From: an uncultured Spiribacter sp.
GTDB lineage: Bacteria > Pseudomonadota > Gammaproteobacteria > Nitrococcales > Nitrococcaceae
Length of the DNA stretch: 49,283 nucleotides
Reading direction: 5' to 3'
Assembly (NCBI GenBank): GCA_913056145.1
Contig: CAJXMI010000006.1
Coordinates: 1-49,283, forward strand
Under the pieces are notes generated by a model. It did no database searches. It worked only from the letters and a program-made list of their open reading frames with translations, and was not told the origin of the DNA. Position 1 is the first letter of the stretch; every line of letters begins with the position of its first letter. Of the stretch, positions 45,478-49,283 are shown piece by piece. The position numbers were made by a program, and so were the translations under genes.

Positions 45478-45486
45478 TGGTATACT
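45478..45486 (+). promoter_or_regulatory. Extended -10 promoter of yibN-secB-gpsA
   Basis: TG-G-TATACT is an extended -10 element 36 bases before the yibN ATG, in the 61-base gap divergent from envC. No clear -35 is seen. Confidence 0.55.
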
Positions 45487-45521
45487 CCCGCGTCATCCTT
45501 CAATGCTAACAGCGCCGGGTC

Positions 45522-45950
45522 ATGGAAAGAGTCATAGAATTCAGCATCAACCATCCGCTGCTCATCGCCGCACTGCTCATCGTGCTGGCGGCGTTCGTTG
45601 CCAACGAGGTCATGGCCTGGCGGCGTGGCCGGGCCGCCCTTACCACCAGCGAGGCCACCCAGCTCTACAACCGCGACAAGGCCGTGTTTGTGGACGTGCG
45701 CGGCGAGAACGCCTACCAGACAAGTCATCTGCCTGGCGCCATCAATATCCCGATGGAACATCTCGACAAGCGCCAGGACCGCCTCAAGCGCTTCAGCGAT
45801 CGTACGATTATTGTCTATTGCGACAGCGGTCAGCGCACCCTCAAGGCCGTGAACGCCCTCACCGCCCAGGGCTGGAGCGATGTCCATCAGCTCAAGGGCG
45901 GGCTCAATGCCTGGCGCGAGGCCAGCCTGCCCACCGAGGGTCGCGGCTGA
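45522..45950 (+). CDS. yibN: Membrane-anchored rhodanese-like protein (YibN)
   Basis: The 142-residue protein has an N-terminal membrane helix (HPLLIAALLIVLAAFVANEV) and a rhodanese domain with VFVDVRGENAYQTSHLPGA and the active-site cysteine in VYCDSGQRT. It may carry sulfur or act as a membrane helper protein. It starts the yibN-secB-gpsA series conserved in gammaproteobacteria. grxC, which follows yibN in E. coli, is absent. Confidence 0.92.
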   Translation: MERVIEFSINHPLLIAALLIVLAAFVANEVMAWRRGRAALTTSEATQLYNRDKAVFVDVRGENAYQTSHLPGAINIPMEHLDKRQDRLKRFSDRTIIVYCDSGQRTLKAVNALTAQGWSDVHQLKGGLNAWREASLPTEGRG

Positions 45951-45993
45951 GTGCCCATTCATTCATTCACAGTATGTCAACAGGGGAGCCACG

Positions 45994-46524
45994 ATGGCTG
46001 ATACGCCCAACGGGAACGCCACCCAGCCCGCCGCCGGCGCCGGCGAGGCAGGCCAGCAGCAATTCGCAATCCAGAAGGTCTATCTCAAGGACTGCTCGCT
46101 CGAGACCCCCGCGACACCGCAGGTGTTCCGCGAGGCCTGGAAGCCCGAGGCGCGGGTCGAGCTGAACACCCGCCAGGAAAGCCTGGATGAGGATCTCTAC
46201 GAGGTGGTGGTCACGGTGACCGTGACGGCGCAAAAAGACGATAAGACCATCTATCTCTGCGAGGTCCATCAGGCCGGCGTTTTCACGGTGGCCGGCTTCG
46301 AAGGCGCTACGCTGGAGCAGCTGCTCGGCGCCTACTGCCCCGGGGTCCTCTTCCCCTATGCACGCGAGGCGGTCTCTGACCTCACTACCAAGGCCGGTTT
46401 TCCACCGATGACACTCTCGCCGGTCAACTTCGATGCCCTCTATGCCCGTCGCCGTCAGCAGGAGGCCGCAGCGGCCGATGCCCCCGCCGGCGACGCCGAG
46501 ACGGGCACGGGCGACGGCGACTGA
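45994..46524 (+). CDS. secB: Protein-export chaperone SecB
   Basis: The 176-residue protein has FAIQKVYLKDCSLETPATPQ, ARVELNTRQ, EVVVTVTVTAQ and the family signature GAYCPGVLFPYAREAVSDL, GFPPMTLSPVNFDALY. It keeps preproteins unfolded and delivers them to SecA. Both ends carry extra Ala/Gly/Asp-rich tails relative to the roughly 155-residue E. coli protein. GGGGAG precedes the ATG. Confidence 0.97.
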   Translation: MADTPNGNATQPAAGAGEAGQQQFAIQKVYLKDCSLETPATPQVFREAWKPEARVELNTRQESLDEDLYEVVVTVTVTAQKDDKTIYLCEVHQAGVFTVAGFEGATLEQLLGAYCPGVLFPYAREAVSDLTTKAGFPPMTLSPVNFDALYARRRQQEAAAADAPAGDAETGTGDGD

Positions 46525-46528
46525 CCCC

Positions 46529-47533
46529 ATGCGGGTGTTTGCGGTACTGGGCGCGGGGTCATGGGGCACGGCCCTCGCCCTGGTGCTGGCACGCAACGGG
46601 CACACGGTGCGGCTCTGGGGGCATGATCCCGAGCGGCTCCGGCGTCTGGCAAAGACCCGCGTCAACCAACGCTATCTGCCCAACTTCCCGCTGCCCGACG
46701 CCATCCAGCCCGAGCCCGACCTTGAGCGGGCCATTAGCAATGCCGACGCCGTCCTGCTCGCAATACCGAGCGCGGCCTTTGCCGGGCTCACCGCGCAGCT
46801 TGGCAGCCTGTTGCCGGCCTCGATGCCGGTGGTTTGGGCCACCAAGGGGCTGGAGGCCGCCGGCGGGGGGTTGCTTCACGCGCGTGCCGAGCGCGAGCTG
46901 CCCGGCCACCCCCTGGCGGTGTTATCAGGGCCCAGTTTTGCCGGCGAGGTGGCGGCGGGCCTGCCCACCGCCGTTGCCCTTGCCAGCACCCGGCGCGACT
47001 GCGCCGATCAGTTGGCCGATGCCTTTCACGACGCACGCTTTCGCGTCTACACCAGCGACGATATCGTTGGCGTGGAACTGGGCGGCGCCGTTAAAAACGT
47101 GCTGGCCATTGCCACCGGCATCGCCGATGGCCTGGGTTTTGGGGCCAATGCCCGCGCCGGTCTCATTACCCGTGGCCTGGCCGAAGTGCGCCGCCTGGGC
47201 GAGCGCCTCGGCGCCCGCGATGCCACCCTCACCGGGCTTGCCGGGATGGGCGATCTCATTCTGACCTGCACCGACGACCAGTCGCGGAATCGTCGCATGG
47301 GCCTTGCCCTTGGTCGCGGCGAGTCAATCGACGCTGCCGCTGTTTCAATCGGACAGGTGGTGGAGGGCGTGCGCACCGCCGGCGAACTGAGCCTGCTGGC
47401 CGCGCGCCTCGAGGTGGAAATGCCCATCTGCAGTGCCGTCCAGGAAGTGGTGGAAGGCCGCTGGACGCCGCTCGCCGCCGCCGAAGCCCTGATGCAGCGG
47501 GCCCCACGAACGGAATTTGCCGCCCCGCGCTAG
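46529..47533 (+). CDS. gpsA: Glycerol-3-phosphate dehydrogenase [NAD(P)+]
   Basis: The 334-residue protein has the dinucleotide motif VLGAGSWGTALALVLARNGH, SGPSFAGEVAAGLPTAV, ELGGAVKNVLAIATG with the catalytic lysine, NARAGLITRGLAE and GLAGMGDLILTC. It makes sn-glycerol-3-phosphate for phospholipids. It starts 4 bases after secB, the conserved order. The stop is 17 bases from the convergent trmL stop. Confidence 0.97.
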   Translation: MRVFAVLGAGSWGTALALVLARNGHTVRLWGHDPERLRRLAKTRVNQRYLPNFPLPDAIQPEPDLERAISNADAVLLAIPSAAFAGLTAQLGSLLPASMPVVWATKGLEAAGGGLLHARAERELPGHPLAVLSGPSFAGEVAAGLPTAVALASTRRDCADQLADAFHDARFRVYTSDDIVGVELGGAVKNVLAIATGIADGLGFGANARAGLITRGLAEVRRLGERLGARDATLTGLAGMGDLILTCTDDQSRNRRMGLALGRGESIDAAAVSIGQVVEGVRTAGELSLLAARLEVEMPICSAVQEVVEGRWTPLAAAEALMQRAPRTEFAAPR

Positions 47534-47550
47534 CCGCGCCCGGACCTCGC

Positions 47551-48018
47551 CTACACCGACCCCGCGTAATCCAGCTGGCGCCAGGCCTCGTAGACGGCCA
47601 CCGCCACGCTGTTCGACAGATTAAGGCTGCGATTACCGGGCCGCATGGGCAGGCGCAACCGCTGGGCGGGCGGGATTTGTTCCAGAACCGGACCGGGCAG
47701 GCCCGCCGTCTCGCTGCCAAAGAGCAGGACATCGTCGGGCTGATAGCAAGGCGCATCAAACCGCCGCGTTGCGCGGGTGGTGAATGCCCACAGGCACCGC
47801 GGGCCGATGCGCTCGGTCAGCGCCGCCAGATCGTCATGCACCTCAACGGTGGCCAGCTCGTGGTAGTCGAGCCCCGCGCGGCGCATGCGGCGGTCATCCA
47901 GGGCAAACCCCAGCGGCCGGATCAAATGCAGCTGCGCGCCGCTGTTGGCGCACAGACGAATGACGTTGCCGGTATTGGGCGGTATCTCGGGGCTGTGGAG
48001 TACGACATGAAGCGGCAT
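47551..48018 (-). CDS. trmL: tRNA (cytidine/uridine-2'-O-)-methyltransferase TrmL
   Basis: The 155-residue SPOUT enzyme has [58 protein letters not shown]. It methylates the wobble nucleotide of certain tRNA-Leu. It lies 7 bases after the ntrC stop on the same strand and may be co-transcribed with it. In E. coli trmL also follows gpsA (with cysE between), but on the same strand as gpsA. Confidence 0.95.
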   Translation of the reverse strand: MPLHVVLHSPEIPPNTGNVIRLCANSGAQLHLIRPLGFALDDRRMRRAGLDYHELATVEVHDDLAALTERIGPRCLWAFTTRATRRFDAPCYQPDDVLLFGSETAGLPGPVLEQIPPAQRLRLPMRPGNRSLNLSNSVAVAVYEAWRQLDYAGSV

Positions 48019-48025
48019 GAGTCCA

Positions 48026-49283
48026 TCATACCTGCATCTCCAGATCCCGGATCTTGCGCGTCAGCGTGTTGCGCCCCCAGCCCAGGAGGCGTGCCGCATC
48101 CTGGCGCCGGCCGCCAGTGCGCCGCAACGCCGCCTCGATCAGGATGCGCTCCAGGCGTGTCTGCGCCTCGGCGAGGGACCCCGCTCCCTGTTCCACCTTG
48201 CGATCGGCCCAGCGCGAGAGTGCGGTCTCCCAATCGACCGCCCCCGGCTCCGCCCGCATCTCGGTATCGGCCGCCAGCTCGGGCGGCAGATCATCCATTT
48301 GCACCTCGCGCCCGCTTGCCATCACCGTGAGCCAGCGGCAGGTGTTCTCGAGCTCGCGCACATTGCCCGGCCAGGGCAACTGGCGAAAAGACGCCTCGAC
48401 CTCCGGGGTCAGCTGCTTGGGCTCGACGTTGAGCTCGCGCGCCGCGCGGAGCAGGAAATGCTCGGCAAGCGCCGGGATGTCCTGGGCGCGCTCCCGCAGC
48501 GCCGGGCAGTGGATACGGATCACGTTGAGGCGATGAAAGAGATCCTCGCGAAAACGCCCGTCCTCCACGAGCTGCTCGAGGTTTTGATGCGTGGCGGCAA
48601 TGATGCGCACATCCACGCGCATCGGCGTGTGTGCCCCCACCCGATAGAACTCGCCGTCGGCGAGCACGCGCAGCAGCCGCGTCTGCAGCTCGGCTGGCAT
48701 ATCACCGATTTCGTCAAGGAAAAGCGTCCCGCCGTCCGCCTGCTCAAAGCGGCCGCGGCGTACCTGATGCGCGCCGGTAAACGCCCCCTTCTCGTGGCCA
48801 AAGAGCTCTGATTCCATCAGGTCACGCGGAATCGCCGCCATATTGAGGGCAATAAACGGCTTGGCCGCCCGCGGACTGTGCCGATGGAGCGACCCCGCCA
48901 CCAGCTCCTTGCCGGTGCCCGACTCGCCGTTGATAAGTACCGTGATATTGGAGCGCGACAGCCGGCCAATGGCGCGGAACACCTCCTGCATGGCCGGTGC
49001 CTCGCCAATGATCTCGGGCAGATTCTCGCGCCTTGCATCGGGCGGTGCCGCCGACCGCGCGGCCGCGGCAGCACGCCGCACCAAATCCACGGCCTCCTCC
49101 ACATCAAAGGGCTTTGGCAGATACTCGAACGCGCCGCCCTCGTAGGCCGATACCGCGGCATCGAGGTCGGAGTGGGCGGTAATAACGATTACCGGCAGCG
49201 ATTCATCGTGCTCGTGAAAGCGCTGCATCAGGGTAAGACCGTCCAGATGCGGCATACGGATATCCGTAATCACCACATCGGGA
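48026..49283 (-). CDS. glnG: Nitrogen regulation protein NR(I), NtrC (5' end outside window)
   Basis: About 419 residues are present; the start lies beyond the right edge, so most of the first 50 receiver residues are missing. The receiver part begins [15 protein letters not shown], with the phospho-acceptor Asp. The sigma-54 AAA+ domain follows with [19 protein letters not shown] and [10 protein letters not shown]. The C-terminal Fis-type helix-turn-helix is [16 protein letters not shown], typical of NtrC. It activates sigma-54 promoters under nitrogen limitation. The partner kinase gene glnL would be expected upstream, outside the window. Confidence 0.93.
   Translation of the reverse strand, partial: PDVVITDIRMPHLDGLTLMQRFHEHDESLPVIVITAHSDLDAAVSAYEGGAFEYLPKPFDVEEAVDLVRRAAAAARSAAPPDARRENLPEIIGEAPAMQEVFRAIGRLSRSNITVLINGESGTGKELVAGSLHRHSPRAAKPFIALNMAAIPRDLMESELFGHEKGAFTGAHQVRRGRFEQADGGTLFLDEIGDMPAELQTRLLRVLADGEFYRVGAHTPMRVDVRIIAATHQNLEQLVEDGRFREDLFHRLNVIRIHCPALRERAQDIPALAEHFLLRAARELNVEPKQLTPEVEASFRQLPWPGNVRELENTCRWLTVMASGREVQMDDLPPELAADTEMRAEPGAVDWETALSRWADRKVEQGAGSLAEAQTRLERILIEAALRRTGGRRQDAARLLGWGRNTLTRKIRDLEMQV

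Overview
The window is one GC-rich, densely packed stretch of chromosome from a heterotrophic, aerobic gammaproteobacterium. Gene content and order point there: SecB, the lptM-lysA-dapF-DUF484-xerC run, hslVU, ubiE-ubiJ-ubiB, hemC-hemD-hemX-hemY beside an AlgR-like gene and argH, yibN-secB-gpsA-trmL, and glnG (ntrC). Many proteins are acidic and Ala/Asp/Glu-rich. This would suit a halophilic member of the Ectothiorhodospiraceae (for example a Spiribacter-like organism), but that genus-level idea is inference. Genes are separated by a few bases or overlap through ATGA/GTGA junctions, as in a streamlined genome. I see no rRNA, tRNA, CRISPR array, insertion sequence or prophage.

Positions 1-222 do not fit the rest. 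They encode the end of a NuoK-like and the start of a NuoL-like complex I subunit of haloarchaeal flavour. At about 202-222 these run into the middle of an opposite-strand DUF6505-like gene. This is most simply a chimeric contig end.

Region 1 (about 202-10241) is a molybdenum-cofactor neighbourhood. On the plus strand are a beta-propeller (BNR) protein, YqeC, a MoaD/ThiS-type carrier, MobA and MoeA. On the minus strand are moaE, moaA and a DUF6494 gene. A divergent plus-strand unit carries a STAND-like NTPase with TPR repeats, a biotin-protein-ligase-like enzyme and hemF. The molybdoenzyme served is not in the window.

Region 2 (10526-26379) is an almost gap-free run: aceE, aceF, lpd (with its own lipoyl domain), a FabH-like protein with an altered active site, the large NAD-glutamate dehydrogenase, an alpha/beta hydrolase, malic enzyme and a quinone oxidoreductase. 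Together with the TCA cycle it forms a route from glutamate through 2-oxoglutarate, malate and pyruvate to acetyl-CoA.

Region 3 (26382-31369, minus strand) runs from a LytTR regulator with a degenerate receiver domain through hemC, hemD, hemX and hemY. argH is divergent from it. The sensor kinase gene usually present in this neighbourhood in pseudomonads is absent.

Region 4 (32946-42956) holds an esterase (minus), lptM-lysA-dapF-DUF484-xerC, hslV-hslU, a DUF971 gene and ubiE-ubiJ-ubiB. Region 5 (42972-49283) holds envC-ctpA (minus), yibN-secB-gpsA (plus), and trmL and the 5'-truncated ntrC (minus).

The best leads for undescribed biology are the MoaD/ThiS-BNR-YqeC cluster with its DUF neighbours, the arginine-finger-like P-loop STAND/TPR protein, the FabH-like protein lacking catalytic His and Asn inside the pyruvate dehydrogenase operon, and the AlgR-like regulator without phosphorylation residues.
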